The notes: a model not told the origin generated them from the sequence alone. A stretch of DNA of 64,000 nt from Lathyrus oleraceus (GCF_024323335.1 NC_066579.1:3487001-3551000), one strand, 5' to 3'. Numbered from the stretch's first letter, positions 1 through 13,087 are shown. Numbers and translations are program-made.

Positions 1-403
1 AATAATACCCACTTATTTGGACAAGTTTAGAAGGGGGGTTGAACAAACAATTAAAATTTTCTTCATTTCGATTTAAAATCAGATTACGCAAGCGGAAACA
101 AATATAGTGAAAACTTGTTTTAAAAAGATTTTATGATATTGGAAGAGGATTTATGCTATACATATACCAAAGGTTCGTAATGAGGTAAAAGACAATGTAA
201 TGACTAATAGTTAAAGTTTCAACGAGATGTTTAAAACCTTAATTATTCTTCAATTTAAAAAGCAACTCTAATTTCAATATTTACACAATAATCAATTAAC
301 AAGGTCCTTTTGAAGAAAAATTCTAATCAAACCTAAAATTTTTCAAATCAAGACTATGAACACAATAAATCTAAACAGCTAACCCAAGCATGCAATTTTA
401 AAC

Positions 404-551
<148 letters not shown>

Positions 552-574
552 CTAGAGATATCTATGAGATAGAG

Positions 575-740
<166 letters not shown>

Positions 741-1388
741 GGAAAGAGTGGACCAAGATATATACTAGTTCGGTGATATTGTCCTCGTAGGCACCTACGT
801 CTAGTCTTCGATGGTGAAGAAACGGAATATTCTTTCTTCCATTAATATGATATTTGAGTTCGGTTCATGTTACAATAATTCAGACAAGTAAAAGATAAAT
901 TATAATAATCCAATCTATCTTCTTCCTTGCTTCTTAATAGAACTTTCTTGCAACTAGATACCACCATTAAACTTTGATCTTTATCCAAGATATTGATCTT
1001 CAACTTTTGATGGATTCTAGTCTTGAAAAATTTCTCAATCTTCACTCAATCTTAAAATTGCAAGCCTTGAATCCTTCTCTTCAACAAGCTGACAGATCCA
1101 CAGAAAACTCCACTACTATGAAGAAAAACTCCTTCTTCTTTTTCCTTCTAGAAATTTCCAGCCTATGAAATTTCCAAGATTAAAATACCTTTTTGCAAAA
1201 ATCTACACACTTTAATGAACAATTAGATCTCTAATGTTTCCCCACAATTAATCATCACACACACACAAGAAAATGTTTTCCATGAGCATGATTAAGATGA
1301 AAACTTGAGAGAGAAAGAAGTTGTGTTTGCAAAGCTTTTTCTAACTGAAAAAAATTTGATCTCTTGTGAAATGAAGAAATGAAACCCA

Positions 1389-1396
1389 TATTTATA
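1389..1396 (-). promoter_or_regulatory. Probable TATA box of the A LTR
   Basis: The minus strand reads CTATAAATA about 500 bp after the LTR start, the same place as the TATA box in the D LTR. It is followed by a leader-like stretch rich in CT and A. Confidence 0.5.
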
Positions 1397-1894
1397 GGAA
1401 CAAGAGATAGTGCACAAGAAATGAGTAAAAAATAACTAAATGAATCTATTCATTATTTCCATGACTCAGTTCACTTAGGGAAGTTGACCTGAGTTGAGTA
1501 TGAAATGAATCAATTTAAATTCGCATCCTGAATCAAGTCGCAACCCTTACTCAATCAATTCAATTTGGAATTTTAGATCTCTGACTCATTTTAAATTTTA
1601 TTCTGACTCGATTCGAGCAAACATAACTAAAATCAACTTTAGAGGCACTTTCGTGAATCGATTCATGAAGTCCTTGACTCGATCGGAAGTCACAAAAAAC
1701 TTTGAATCAAATAAGGAAAGCTTCTGAATCAATTTATACAGCTATGACTTTTAGTTAACTGAACATAATGCATGGACAACCTTCTTTAACATGTGTTTGA
1801 TGATTAATAAGAAAGAAAACTCAAAATAAACAATAAACGTAAAACAAAGCATCAAAATAAAAAAAATCGATATGCTGATAAAGAGCAATTTCAG

Positions 1895-1906
1895 TCTCCC
1901 CTTTTT
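1895..1906 (-). promoter_or_regulatory. Polypurine tract of element A
   Basis: The minus strand reads AAAAAGGGGAGA immediately upstream of the LTR TG. It would prime plus-strand DNA synthesis. A second, upstream copy is at 2006-2020. Confidence 0.65.
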
Positions 1907-2694
1907 GATGCTTGACAATTTGATTAATTTTGAGTTACACTGGGTCATGCTCCCCGTGCGTAAAAGACTTAATCACACGAATTACAATTTCCAAACGAGA
2001 ATCCTTTCTCCCCTTTTGACAAAATGAAAGAGGAAGATGGATAAAAACGAAAGAAAACAAATTGTGATAACACATAAACAATAACCAAAGCGGAATCCAA
2101 CACAAAAGAAAACTCAAAGCGCATAAAAGAACATCTCAAACAATATGCAATTTCAGTTAAGTAAGAGAAAATGAAGCTAACTAGCAAAGTTTAAGCAGAC
2201 AAAGTGACAAGAGAATTATCCAAATTACAACCCAAAATATAACAAAATAGAAATAGTTAAATTAAATACAAAGATGTAAGATGCAAATGGATGATATTTC
2301 GGTTATAATGATGAATGAGTATGAGTGATGAGAGAAAAGAACGAAGATTATGAAATGAAGAGAGAGAAGATGAAATGTAAATGAAAATAGAAGTGAAAAG
2401 AGAGAAGACCGAAAAAAATGGAAAAAAAATCAATACAAAAAAATTGTTTTATTAAAATAATGAAATGTTTTTTTTTTAATATTTGACTTTATGGTGATTT
2501 GAATTGAGATGCTTTGAACTTTGAATTGAAATTATCTACTACGTAAATTATTTTCATGAATTAATGGAGTACTATTAATGGTGAATGTAGTTAATGCTTT
2601 TCAATTTAATTCACATATTTCATGAAATCTAACACATTAGGTGAGAATTAAAGGTGATGTTTGAAAAAAAAAAGTGATGTGTGACCATTCTTTG

Positions 2695-2770
<76 letters not shown>

Positions 2771-2797
2771 ATTAATATATATATATATATATATATA

Positions 2798-2838
<41 letters not shown>

Positions 2839-3393
2839 ATTTCAAAAGATATAATGATGGTGATGTTTGAGTAATACGATATGATATCAAATGGAAAAAA
2901 CGTGATTGACCTAAAAAATGCGATTATCCATGCACACCACATGAGTTAGTTCAAAAAATGAACCGATCTAATTCACAATAAGCATGATGTGATTCATGCA
3001 AACAGAATGAAAATGCACTTTCTAGACACTTTTATGAATTGATTTATGATCTGATTCAAAAAAAATAATGCGAGATAAAATAGGAAAAATGCATGAAATG
3101 TAATGATTAAATGAATGAATTTAATGAATTGATGAATGTTATACGAATAAAATTAAATGCACACTTAATATAGATATTAAATATGAAGTGAATATGTACC
3201 ATAAGAAAAAAAAAATGACGGATAATAAACACACATGACAAACTACACATATAGATAAATTTAATCAGATACATCACAAAGAGATAAAGGTATCAGAGAG
3301 ATTATATTGTACTAGATCAGGAAAAAATGTTGCACAATAACCCTTAGTAGAACACAAAATCATGCGATAAAGTAAATAAGAATAGATCATTGC
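1907..3393 (-). other. 3' UTR of element A, with second PPT-like motif and TA repeat
   Basis: This is an AT-rich stretch with no supported gene. At 2006-2020 the minus strand reads GTCAAAAGGGGAGAA, homologous to the outer PPT motif of D at 42118-42133. A compound TA microsatellite covers about 2698-2834. Repeated PPT-like motifs upstream of the LTR are a known Sirevirus trait. Confidence 0.55.
2698..2834. repeat. (TA)n microsatellite
   Basis: About 135 bp of TA repeat with AAT interruptions near 2750, 2772 and 2798. It sits between the RNase H end and the PPT of A, matching the place of the TA tract in the 3' UTR of D (41947-42075). Confidence 0.95.
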
Positions 3394-3870
3394 TTATTCA
3401 AAACAAGAGGGATCGAGAATCCCTGATTGTCTTCGAATCTTGTGGAATGACTCAGAGGATAAAAGTTTGGTAAAAATATCAGCAAATTGATTTTTAGTGT
3501 CCACGTATTCAAAAACTATGTCGTCTTTTTCCACATGATTGCGAAGAAAATGATGCCTAATTTCTATATGTTTAGTGCGGGAATGTAGCATCGTGTTTTT
3601 GGTTAGGTTTATAGAGCTAGTGTTGTCACATTTGATCGAAACACAATCTAATTTTAAATCATAGTCCAATAATTATTGCTTAACCTAAAGGACTTGTGCA
3701 CAACAATTATCGGTGATTACATATTCTTCCTCGGTGGTAGAAAGTGCAACACTATGTTTCTTCTTGTTATGCCACGAGATCAGACAATTTCCAAAAATAT
3801 GACATGTTCCACTAGTAATTTTCCTATCTGATTTGCATCCCGCAAAATCAGAGTCAGAGTAACCTACCAA
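3394..3870 (-). pseudogene. Copia RNase H remnant (element A)
   Basis: Minus-strand reading gives a copia RNase H: GYSDSDFAGCKSDRK, then the SVALSTTEEEYV segment (consensus STAEAEY, one Ala lost), then IKCDNTSSI and the RTKHIEIRHHFLR block typical of the domain end. A stop and short loss at about 3670-3684 split it in two. The C terminus at 3394 fits the normal pol end in this family. RNase H would degrade the RNA strand during reverse transcription; this copy is dead. Confidence 0.85.
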
Positions 3871-3894
3871 ACTACACTCACTTCCCTTAGAGAA

Positions 3895-4930
3895 CTAAAG
3901 ACCATGATTTGCAGTACCGTTAAGATACCTTAAAATACGTTGAATGATATTGAAATGGGATTCTCTAGGGGAAGCTTGAAACCTAGCACACATATATACA
4001 CTAAACATAATATCAGGTCTACTTGCAGTTAAATAAAGAAAAGATCCAATCATACCTCGATATTTAGTAATTTCAAACTCTTTTCCCGATTCATCTATGT
4101 TGATTAGAAAATTTAAAGCCATTGGTGTAGATATTGTTTTTGCATTCTTAATTTCATACTTCTTTAAGACTTCAAAGCAATATTTTATTTGACTGATGAA
4201 AGTTGCTTTATCAATTTTCTTTATTTGGAGTCCCAAGAAATACATAAGTTCACCCATCAATGACATTTCAAATTCACCTTGCATTGTGTTAGAAAAATCT
4301 TTACACAAACCTTCGTTAGTATATCCAAAAATAATGTCATCTACATGTATTTGAACCAATAAAACATGCTTTCCTTTACGTCTTATGAATAAAGTGGTGT
4401 TTACGGTTCCACGACTAAATCCCTTCCCTAGTAAGAAATAACTAAGACACTCATACCAAGCTCTAGGAGCTTGTTTGAGGCCATATATAGCTCTCTTAAG
4501 TTTAAAAATATGGTCGAGATTGTCATGATTCTCAAAACCTGAAGGTTGAGAGACGTATACCTCTTCATCTATGAATCCATTCAGGAAAGCAGACTTAACG
4601 TCCATCTGATATAGCTTGAAATCAAGACAACATGTGAATGCCAATAGAAGTCTAATAGCCTAAAGTCATGCTACAAGAGCATAAGTCTCCTCTTAGTGTA
4701 TCCTTTCATCTTGGTTATACCTTTTTTCCACTAGCCTTGACTTCTTTCTAGTAATTATTCTGTTTTCATCTAGTTTGTTCCGAAAGACCCACTTAGTGCC
4801 CATGACTGTTTTGTCTTTAGGATGTTGGACCAAATCTCAAATGTCATTTCTTTTAAATTGGTTAAGTTCTTCTTGCATAGCAAGAAGCCAACCCTCATCA
4901 GTTAAAGCATCACTAATTGTTTTCAATTTA
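3895..4930 (-). pseudogene. Copia reverse transcriptase remnant (element A)
   Basis: From about 4930 down, the minus strand gives the N-terminal RT segment (WLLAMQEELNQF, then KWVFRNKLDE) with several stops. A long open stretch follows (4644-3895) with YQMDVKSAFLNG, IYGLKQAPRAWY, the catalytic region and SRPDIMFSV. The catalytic box at 4336-4347 reads HVDD, not YVDD: the two Asp residues remain but the Tyr has become His. The open 249-codon stretch ends about 25 bp before the RNase H remnant. No function is expected. Confidence 0.88.
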
Positions 4931-5210
4931 ACTTGTGATATAAAAGTATAATAATTACATAAATTATTTAATTATAAACGCATGTTTACTCCCTTTTTGA
5001 TGTCTCCTAAGATGTTATCCAACAGATGATCCTTTGTTACGATCCCGTCTTGGGGAAATTGGTTTGAGGTCTCATGTTTATCACCATCGTGTTCACGTTC
5101 CTCTTTATCATCATTAATGTTGTTATCTTTTGGAGGATCTACTTTTGGAACGTCATCGTCGACCTTATCTTCCGTGTTAGCACGTGAAACATCAATAACA
5201 GAAGAAATTC

Positions 5211-6335
5211 CTATCCCCTCTTTTGGGGTTTGGTTTCATCAAAAGCAACATGTACAAATTCTTTAACAACTAAAGTTCTACTATTGAATACCCTATATGC
5301 CTTACTAGATGATGAGTATCTTAAGAAGATCCCCACATCAACTTTTGCATCAAACTTACCAAGCTTATCGTTGCCATTATTTAGAATGAAACATTTGCAA
5401 CCAAAGACACGAAAGTAAGAAATATTAGGTTTCCTACCCTTAAGTAGCTCATAGGGTATCTTATCTAAGATAGGTTGGATGAGCACCCTATTTAAGACAT
5501 GCCATGCGATGTTAATCACATCCGCCCAAAAGTACTTAGGCAACCCCATTTCACTTATCATTGTTAGTGCTAATTCTCTAAAACATGGTTTTTACACTCC
5601 ACAACACCATTTTGTTGTGGAGTGCACAAACATGTAAAGTTATGGGCTATATCACTTTCTTGCAAAAGCTTTCAAATTTGTGGTTAACAAATTCACCACT
5701 ATGGTCACTTCTTAGGGTGACTATTTTCAAATCTAGTCGGTTTTGGATAAGCTTAGCAAATTTCACAAAGACTTTATAGGGTCAAGTAAATCTAGTAAAA
5801 TCATCTACTATCACAAAGCCGTAGTAGTTGCATCATAGACTCCTAGTCCTTGAAGGACCAAAGAGGTCTAGATGGAGAAGCTCAAGAGGTTTTGAAGTGG
5901 AAACACAATTTTTGGATTTAAAAGCCACTCTTTCTTGCCTTCCCATTTGGCATGCATCACAAAGCTTTTCTTTAGAAAATTTTATTTTAGGCAATCCAAT
6001 TACTAGATTCTTAGAAGCTACTTTATTAATTAATTCAAAATGGATATGGCCTAAGCGTCTATGCTACAACCAAGAGTCTTCACTCCGGGTGACTAAACAC
6101 TTGGTACCAATATTTGATATGTCATATAGACTAAGCATATAAACGTTATCAATTCTAGAACCCTTAAACATTTTCTCCTTGTCATTCTTATGTTATATTA
6201 TGCAATTAAGGGGGTCAAAAGTTATGGAATAAACCTTATCGCATAATTGACTTATGCTAAGAAGATTATGTTTAAGCCTTTTTACAAACAAAGCATCGTC
6301 TATGGTGATTGTGGGGGGATTTCCCACAATACTTT
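5211..6335 (-). pseudogene. Copia integrase and GAG-pre-integrase remnant (element A)
   Basis: Minus-strand reading from about 6300 down gives, with many stops and frame changes, a GAG-pre-integrase block (LWHRRLGH type), the zinc-binding CDAC region, FVIVDDFTRFT, LRSDHSGEF, and the end of the integrase core (LPKYFWADVINIAW, PYELLKGRKPNISYF, FGCKCFI). The last part (5561-5211) is open for 116 codons. Positions 4931-5210 are the degraded acidic linker before RT. The sequence stops at 6335 where the LTR of B begins, so the protease and gag lie elsewhere or are lost. Confidence 0.85.
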
Positions 6336-8405
6336 TGTCATACCCCAAAATTTACCCTATCCTTCACAAGGTTCATCTAGGTCATTAACCCTAATCATTT
6401 GCATATCCTGATAAGAATTTATCTCATATACATATTCGTAATATCATAGTACATTCCACTTGCATTGAAGATCTCAAAATCATGGATTCAAGGGTCTCAA
6501 TCACATAAGGCATGGAAGGAAGGTTGAGTCTCTAGGATAGGGTTCATATGATGGTCATTCTTGTAGTGGAACTCTTCATCTTGTAGGTATTCATCGTGGA
6601 ACATAGAGGAAATCCTAATTCATTGGTTTTGGGTGTGAGTATCATCAAGATCAATTCAAGTACCTAAAGCTCGAGTTTCTGATTATGGCATCATCATCAG
6701 TGGTGTGTACATTCAAGATTAAGGCTTCAGCTGGTCCATTATGGATGGTTCATTTGCTTGATTAATATTCATGGTCTTGATTCATTGATTAGGATTCATT
6801 CAAAGCTTCACATGGTCATAATATGTTGCTTGATTGGTATTCTTTGGTTCAAGATCAGTCAATAGCATGACATACTTCGAAGGCATTGTGGTCCATATTC
6901 AATTGTCCATAAGAAAATACACATTTTTACCTAAGTTTACTTTTGGTCAATTGTTGACTTTTTGGTCAACCAGTTGATCAAAGGCAACTGACCACCCTAA
7001 AACCCTAATCCCTTTTTTCATTCCCTCACAATCCATCCTTGGTGCATCATGATCCATTTTGAAACCAAAATTGTTTCCTAATCATGGCTATTTTAATTCA
7101 TGTTCATTGTAAACCATGACCCATAATCCAAATTACCACATTCCAAACATTTCTAATTTCAAACATTCAATGACCAAATACTATTTAATCTCATTCATTT
7201 AAACATTCATAGTGTCATTCAAAATTCCAAGTACATGTATTCAACCAATGTAACCAAGTGACATATAAGTTCCATATATATTTCATACACATTTAATTCC
7301 AAGTCCATACAACAAAATCACAATATAATTTCAACCCAAGTTACAAGAATGCAATCCAAATTCATTCTAATACAACATACTGTTAATTCCAATTACAATA
7401 TTCAATATTTCATTCAATAGTACATTTTCATTCACCACAAAACAATGTCAAAAACCCTGCATCAAGTCATCAAGCATCATGACAGTCCATACATTAAACA
7501 ACAATTCACATTAGTCATCCCGATCATGACAACAATACAATGCAAAACAAGTCACGAGTTATGCGTTACACCAATTATGTAGCAGGGTATTGCATTAACA
7601 CATCAGTTACTTGTATCATAACATGTTACAGCAAAACAATTAGCAGGCAATGCATCATTAACATATACTAACCTAGCTCATAACTATTCTAAATGACCAT
7701 CACTTCCAGCTACCCTAACACATGCCCTGAACTAACTAATCACAATAAGAAGTTCCAACTAACTAACTAATTATCTAGGGAAGAGTCAGAGTCAGTTACA
7801 ACCATGCCACGATTTTCCCAAATTCTATAACTGCTTTAACTAACTTTTGCCAATCCCAATGCTCATAACCACCAATAAATATCCCAATCATTGATCATTG
7901 CAAGGATCCATCACTATCCATTCTGCAGAACTCATCAAACTCTTAATCATTCATTCTCTCTCTCTCTCTCTCTCTCTCAACTCAACTGAACCTCAATCAT
8001 TTCATCCAAAAATCACACAAGCTTTCCCTCATCATCACTGAGCTAGAAATTCTCTCACTCGTATCAACATTCGAACCTGCAACCTCTCTGAATCTTCAGT
8101 CTCTCCATCCTTCACCATATTCATAAGCTCGAAGCTCTCAACTTCCACCACTCAAATTCGTTCGACAACTTTTCAGAAGAAGAATTAAGAAGAGGAAGAA
8201 ACTAGAGCAATGAGGAGAGTAAAAGCGTTTACCTGGAAGCTTCGTCGTCATCACCATCGTCACCTCCGACAAGGTGAATCTCGAAATTTCTTCTTTTCTT
8301 CATTTTCTTGTTACTGGGATGTAGAGCAGTGATAGTGGATTCAAAGCCCCAATCCAAGGGGCTTTGAATCTTCAGAGAGAGCGTTTAATTTAAGGTATTA
8401 AAGTT
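6336..8405 (+). repeat. Truncated 5' LTR of element B
   Basis: It begins TGTCATACCCCAAAATTTAC, homologous to the LTR starts of E (TGTAACACCCCAAATTTTG) and C (TGTAAGACCCCAATTTTGAC). It contains no gene. A short CT repeat is at about 7959-7978 and a 13-bp-arm hairpin at 8338-8370. The LTR end, primer-binding site, leader and the start of ORF1 are gone: at 8406 the sequence passes into ORF1 through a duplicated 22-bp segment. A preceding ACTTT (6331-6335) is a possible target duplication half. Confidence 0.7.
8338..8370. repeat. Perfect inverted repeat (13-bp arms, 7-bp loop)
   Basis: Arms 8338-8350 and 8358-8370 are exact complements, centred on a GCCCC/GGGGC core. It lies 36 bp before the rearranged junction at 8406. 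Confidence 0.9.
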
Positions 8406-8452
8406 AGGAAGCTACTGCCTTTGCTCATTAAGGAAGCTACTGCCTTTGCTCA
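8406..8452 (+). repeat. 22-bp direct repeat at a deletion junction in B
   Basis: The 22 bp at 8406-8427 recur exactly at 8431-8452, separated by 3 bp. The second copy continues into ORF1. The first follows LTR sequence. This looks like templated filler at a deletion that removed the LTR end, PBS, leader and ORF1 start. Confidence 0.85.
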
Positions 8453-9521
8453 AGCCGGTAGTGTGGATGCTTTTGAAGCTATCTTTGTGTTGCTCATCTA
8501 TGGTTTAACTTTTTTCCCTAACATTGACGGTTTTGTTGATATTAACGCCATTAGAATCTTCTTGATTGGGAATCCTGTGCCTACTCTGTTAGGTGATATG
8601 TATTTATATTTGCATCTAAGGAACTCTAAGGATGGTGAACGATTGTGTGCTATGTCCCTCTTTTGTACAAGTGGTTTATTTTGCACTTGCCTCAGACGTC
8701 TGCTTTTGTGGAGAATAAACAATGTCTACAGTGGTCACAGAGACTTATGTCTCTCACTAATGATGACATAGTTTGGTATAATTCTTTATTGAGTAGTTTG
8801 GAGATTATTGATAGTTGTGGTGAATTATCTAATGTACCTCTCATTGGTACACAAGGAGGAATTAACTACAACCCTGCTTTGGCTCGTCATCAACTTGTGT
8901 TCCCCTTGAGAGACAAACCTAACAACACTTTGTTAGAAGGTCTTTTCTATCAAGAGGGTAAAGATCACCAACATTTGAAGCAGAAGATTGTGAATGCTTG
9001 GGATAATGTGCATAGGAAAGGAAGATCTGAGCTTGGTCCATGCAATTGTGTAGCTTTGGAAGCTTACACTCTTTGGGTGAAGAAAAGAGCTTTGGAATTG
9101 AAGATGCCTTATGCTTGTGAAAGACCTATGTTTGTGGTTGTGGTTGAGCCATTAGTTCTCCCTAACCAAGATGTAGAGGGATTGGAAGACATGTTCGCGC
9201 AAGATGAAACATGAAAAGGACATATGGGAAGAGCGTTTCCATGCTTTGAGCTGAAAGCATGAGGAGTTGCAGCTTGAGTCTAAGGACAAAGATGCACTTA
9301 TTGAGCTTCTTGAAGATCGAGTGACGAAGAGACAGAGAGAGCCGGAGGTTTCATCTTCCTCTAGTATGCCTCAGCCTTCCGCCGCTTGGAAGAAGATTGT
9401 TGATCAGCTTGTCCTCGAGAAGACTCAGATGAAGGCTTCTTTTGAGACCGAGATCCGACGCATTCGAAGGAAGTACGCGCCTATAGCTAGATCTTTTGAC
9501 ATCCTTGTTAGGGATCCTTAG
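8431..9521 (+). pseudogene. ORF1 remnant of Ogre element B
   Basis: This is homologous to the intact ORF1 of E (24848-26179). Shared blocks are LLIYGLTFFPNIDGFVDINA, NPVPTLLGDMY, PLLYKWFILHLP and IVWYNSLLSS, then a coiled-coil-like C terminus ending ARSFDILVRDP. About the first 130 codons are missing. Frame changes occur near 8640 (frame of 8421 to frame of 8645) and between a stop at about 9212 and the frame used from 9267. The function of Ogre ORF1 is unknown; it resembles plant proteins annotated with a mobile or DUF7745-type domain. Confidence 0.85.
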
Positions 9522-9832
9522 GATGACTAGTCTCCTTTTCTATTGTATTTTCATTTGGTTTCTGAAATTTTACTCAGTGTAATCCTTCCAATTATATATA
9601 TAAAAGAGGTTTTTATGGTCATATCAAATTGTTACAGTTATTGTTAAATATACATGTATTTGCAAATAATATAGTAAGTTCCTTGAAAATGAAAATAACA
9701 ATCAAGCATTGCATTTCATGCATCATTCGCATAAGCAGGTTTCCCTTTCGCCAGATGTCTCATTGGTGTTTCTTCTGTGCTTCAGCCAAGCTGACTCATC
9801 GGTAGAATACCCGCGCTAATAACTCAAGGATT
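9522..9832 (+). other. Spacer between ORF1 and gag in B, with possible splice acceptor
   Basis: AT-rich noncoding spacer. A CATAAGCAG/G sequence ending at 9738 resembles a 3' splice site and precedes the gag ATG by 95 bp. The matching spacer of E has ACAG ending at 26427. Nothing else is seen. Confidence 0.4.
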
Positions 9833-12800
9833 ATGGAGCCTCTTGAACAAGAGAACAGAGACCTGAAGGATGAGATTGCTCGTCTGGATGCCATGATGGA
9901 GTCAGTCCTAGCTGCTCAGAGCCAGTCTTCTCCAACACCTGCAACTCCTCCTCCTCAGAATACTGTCATTTCAGAGGTGGCTACCTCTACCATTCCTGCA
10001 ACCGCTGCTCACTTTGCCCCCAACATGCATGCCGGATTCCCGTGGGGAATGCCTCCGAATTTTGTGCTTGAAGGTTTTGCGCCTACTTTTGCTTCCATGC
10101 CGACATCTAGCCCGGTCATGTCTGTGCCGCCACCAGTTGTGCATACTTTACCCCGTGTAGAAGACACCATCTATCATTTCGAGCCGTCTAAGGGCCCTGA
10201 TGTGTATGAGAAGATGGATGAGATGAAGGACCAATTCCTTGAGCTACATAAGGAGTTGAAAACGTTGAGGGGTAAAGATCTGTTTGGAAAGAGTGATGCG
10301 AAACTTTGTTTGGTTCCAAATGTGAAGATCCCAATGAAATTCAAAGTGCCTGAATTTGAAAAGTACAAGGGGAATACCTGTCCACTAAGTCATTTGGTGA
10401 TGTACGGCAGAAAAATGTCTACTCAAACCGATAATGATCAGCTTTTGATCCATTATTTTCAAGACAACTTGACCGGTGCAACCCTGAGGTGGTACATGGG
10501 ATTGGATAGTGCGAGCATCCGCATGTTCAATGATTTGGGTGAAGCATTCGCGAAGCAGTACAAGTATAATGTTGATATGGATCCCGATAGATACCAGTTG
10601 AGATCATTGTCTCAGAAGGATAAAAAGACATTCAAGGAGTATGCTCAAAGATGGAGAGAGCTTGTTGCTCATATTACCCCTCCTTTAGAGGAAAAGGAGA
10701 TGACCAAATTTTTTCTCAAGACCCTGATCTCATTTTATTATGAGAAGATGATCGCTAGTGCCCCCAACGATTTTACCGAAATGGTAAACATGGGGATGAG
10801 GCTCGAAGAAGGTGTCCGAGAGGGACGGTTATCCAGAGAGGAGGTGTCATCCAGCAAGAGGTATGTCAACAATTTTAGTAAGAAGAAGGAGAGTAAAGCT
10901 AATGCAGTTTCAGTTGGGGGTAAAGGAGGCCTCAAGCAGGAAGAAATCAACCATTCTGTCAACATCATCATCAAGTATCATCGGTCATTCCAGTATTTTC
11001 AGCTAATCAGTCAACACCAATTCAACAACAACGTCAACAATAACAACCACAACAACAACAATACCAACAATCATCAGCAACCAAATTTTGAGAGGAAGAA
11101 GGTCTCTTTTGACCCAATTTCGATGACATACGTAGAGTTATATCCGTCTTTGGTTCTCAACAACATGTTTCAACCAAGAAATCCTCCACAAATCCCTGAA
11201 CCACTTCCATGGTGGTACAAACCGGAACCTCGTTGTGCTTTTCATCAAGGAGCTCCTGGACATGATATAGATAATTTATACCCCCTCAAGTATGAAGTTC
11301 AGAAGCTGGTAAAAAGCAGGATGGTATCCTTCAAGGACTGTGCGCCGAACTTCAAAGTTAACCCATTACCTGCCCATGGAAATTCATCTATTAATATAAT
11401 GGACGGTTGTCCTGGCGAGTTCAAGGTATTTGATGTACGCTTCATTAGAAGGTCCTTGGTGACGATGCACAAGGATATTTGCTTGGATAGTGATTGTGAG
11501 CATGACCATGATGATTGTGCTATCTGCAGTGTCAATCCTAGAGGTTGTATGGTTGTGAAGATAGATACCAAGAGGTTGATGGATGAAGGCTTGATTTAGA
11601 TTGTTCAATCCCGTCATGTAGATGACGATGTTAATGTTATAGTCTTTGTTTCCAAAACTCCTGAGAGAGTGGTTATTCAGTATGATAGTAGAAGTAGTAA
11701 TAACATCATCAATAGATCGGTATCACCATTGGTAATACGGTTAGCGGGTCCAATTTTGTATGCATCCGATAAAGTTGTTCCGTATCAGTATAATGCTACC
11801 ATGTTGGAGAATGGTCAAGAGGTTCCTTTGCCTACGACCAATTCTGTTTTAAGCGTAGCCAACGTTACCAAGGTGACCCACAGTGGTCGTGTGTTTAGGC
11901 CGGTGTTCCCAAAGAATATGGAGGATATATCTATTGATAAGAAAGTTGATGTACTAGTGGTAGATTGTGTTAGTGCTCCAAGGTGTCAGTCTGGTGAATC
12001 TAACGTCTTGAAGCCTAATGATGATGATGAGGTGCTCAGATTGATTAAGTAGAGCGAGTTCAATATGGTGGAACAATTGCTCCAAACTCCCTCCAAGATC
12101 TCAGTAATGTCTCTGTTGATGAACTCATAAGTGCATAGAGAAGCACTACAGAAAGTTCTCGAGCAAGTGTATGTGGAACATGATGTTACGATGGATCAGT
12201 TTGATCATATTATAGCTAACATCACTTCTTGCAATAATCTCAGTTTCTATGATGAGGAACTCCCCGAGGAGGGTAAGAATCATAACTTGGCTCTACATAT
12301 CTCAATAAATTGCAAAGATGATGCTCTGTCGAATGTGCTAGTAGACACCGGGTCTTCATTTAACGTACTTCCAAACTCGACTTTGTCCAGGTTGTCATAC
12401 CAAGGAGCGCCTATGAGATATAGTGGCGCAATCGTCAAAGCTTTTGACAGTTCACTCAAGATTGTGATTGGAGAAGTGGACCTTCTGGTGAAGATAGGTC
12501 CGAGTGACTTCCAAATTACTTTTAGAGTAATGGATATCCACTCGGCCTAAAGTTGTCTATTGGGAAGGACATGGATTCATGAGGCAGGAGCCGTTACTTA
12601 AACGTTGCATCAAAAGCTGAAGTTTGTCAAGAATGGGAAGCTAGTTATCGTTGGTAGGGAGAAGGCGTTGTTGGTCAGCCACCTGTTATCTTTCTCTTAT
12701 GTTGAAGCTGAGGATGAGGTTGGAACTCCGTTCCAAGCCTTATCTATTACTAAGGAAAAGAGAGTCGGGGCACCCATGTCCTTATTCAAAGATGCATTGA

Positions 12801-13087
12801 AGATTGTGGAAGATAGTCAGTCTGATCAGCGGGGACGGATGGTAGAGGTCTTCGACAACAAGAGTAGAGTTGGATTGGGTTTCTAACGAGGTTCATCTGT
12901 AGTTAGATTTGAAGATGTACAACTCAGTTTTCGTAGCGGAGGGTTCATTCATGGTAATGAAAAACACTTAGCTGCTGTGCTAGAGGATGATGAAGAGGAA
13001 GACTGCACCAATTTTATGACGCATGGAAAAGCTTGCAACAATTGGAATGCTGTTGATATTCCTGTTATCATGCATCGATCTAAGTAA
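9833..13087 (+). pseudogene. gag-protease of Ogre element B, six nonsense codons
   Basis: One frame can be followed from ATG 9833 to the natural end at 13087 with no frameshift. In-frame stops interrupt it at 11597, 12050, 12128, 12548, 12599 and 12884. It has an N-terminal coiled coil (MEPLEQENRDLKDEIARL), a Pro-rich stretch, a retrotransposon gag domain (LIHYFQDNLTGATLRWYMGL; FKEYAQRWRELVAHI), an Asn-rich run around codons 396-410, and a His/Cys segment (CAFHQGAPGHDIDN). The aspartic protease DTGS is at 12344-12355. The frame ends HRSK at the splice donor, as in E and C. At least one stop (11597) fits a CAG to TAG change. Confidence 0.9.

Noticed and set aside
3394..6335. Element A as a functional copia polyprotein
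   Set aside because: Many stops and frame changes, plus a changed catalytic Tyr in RT.
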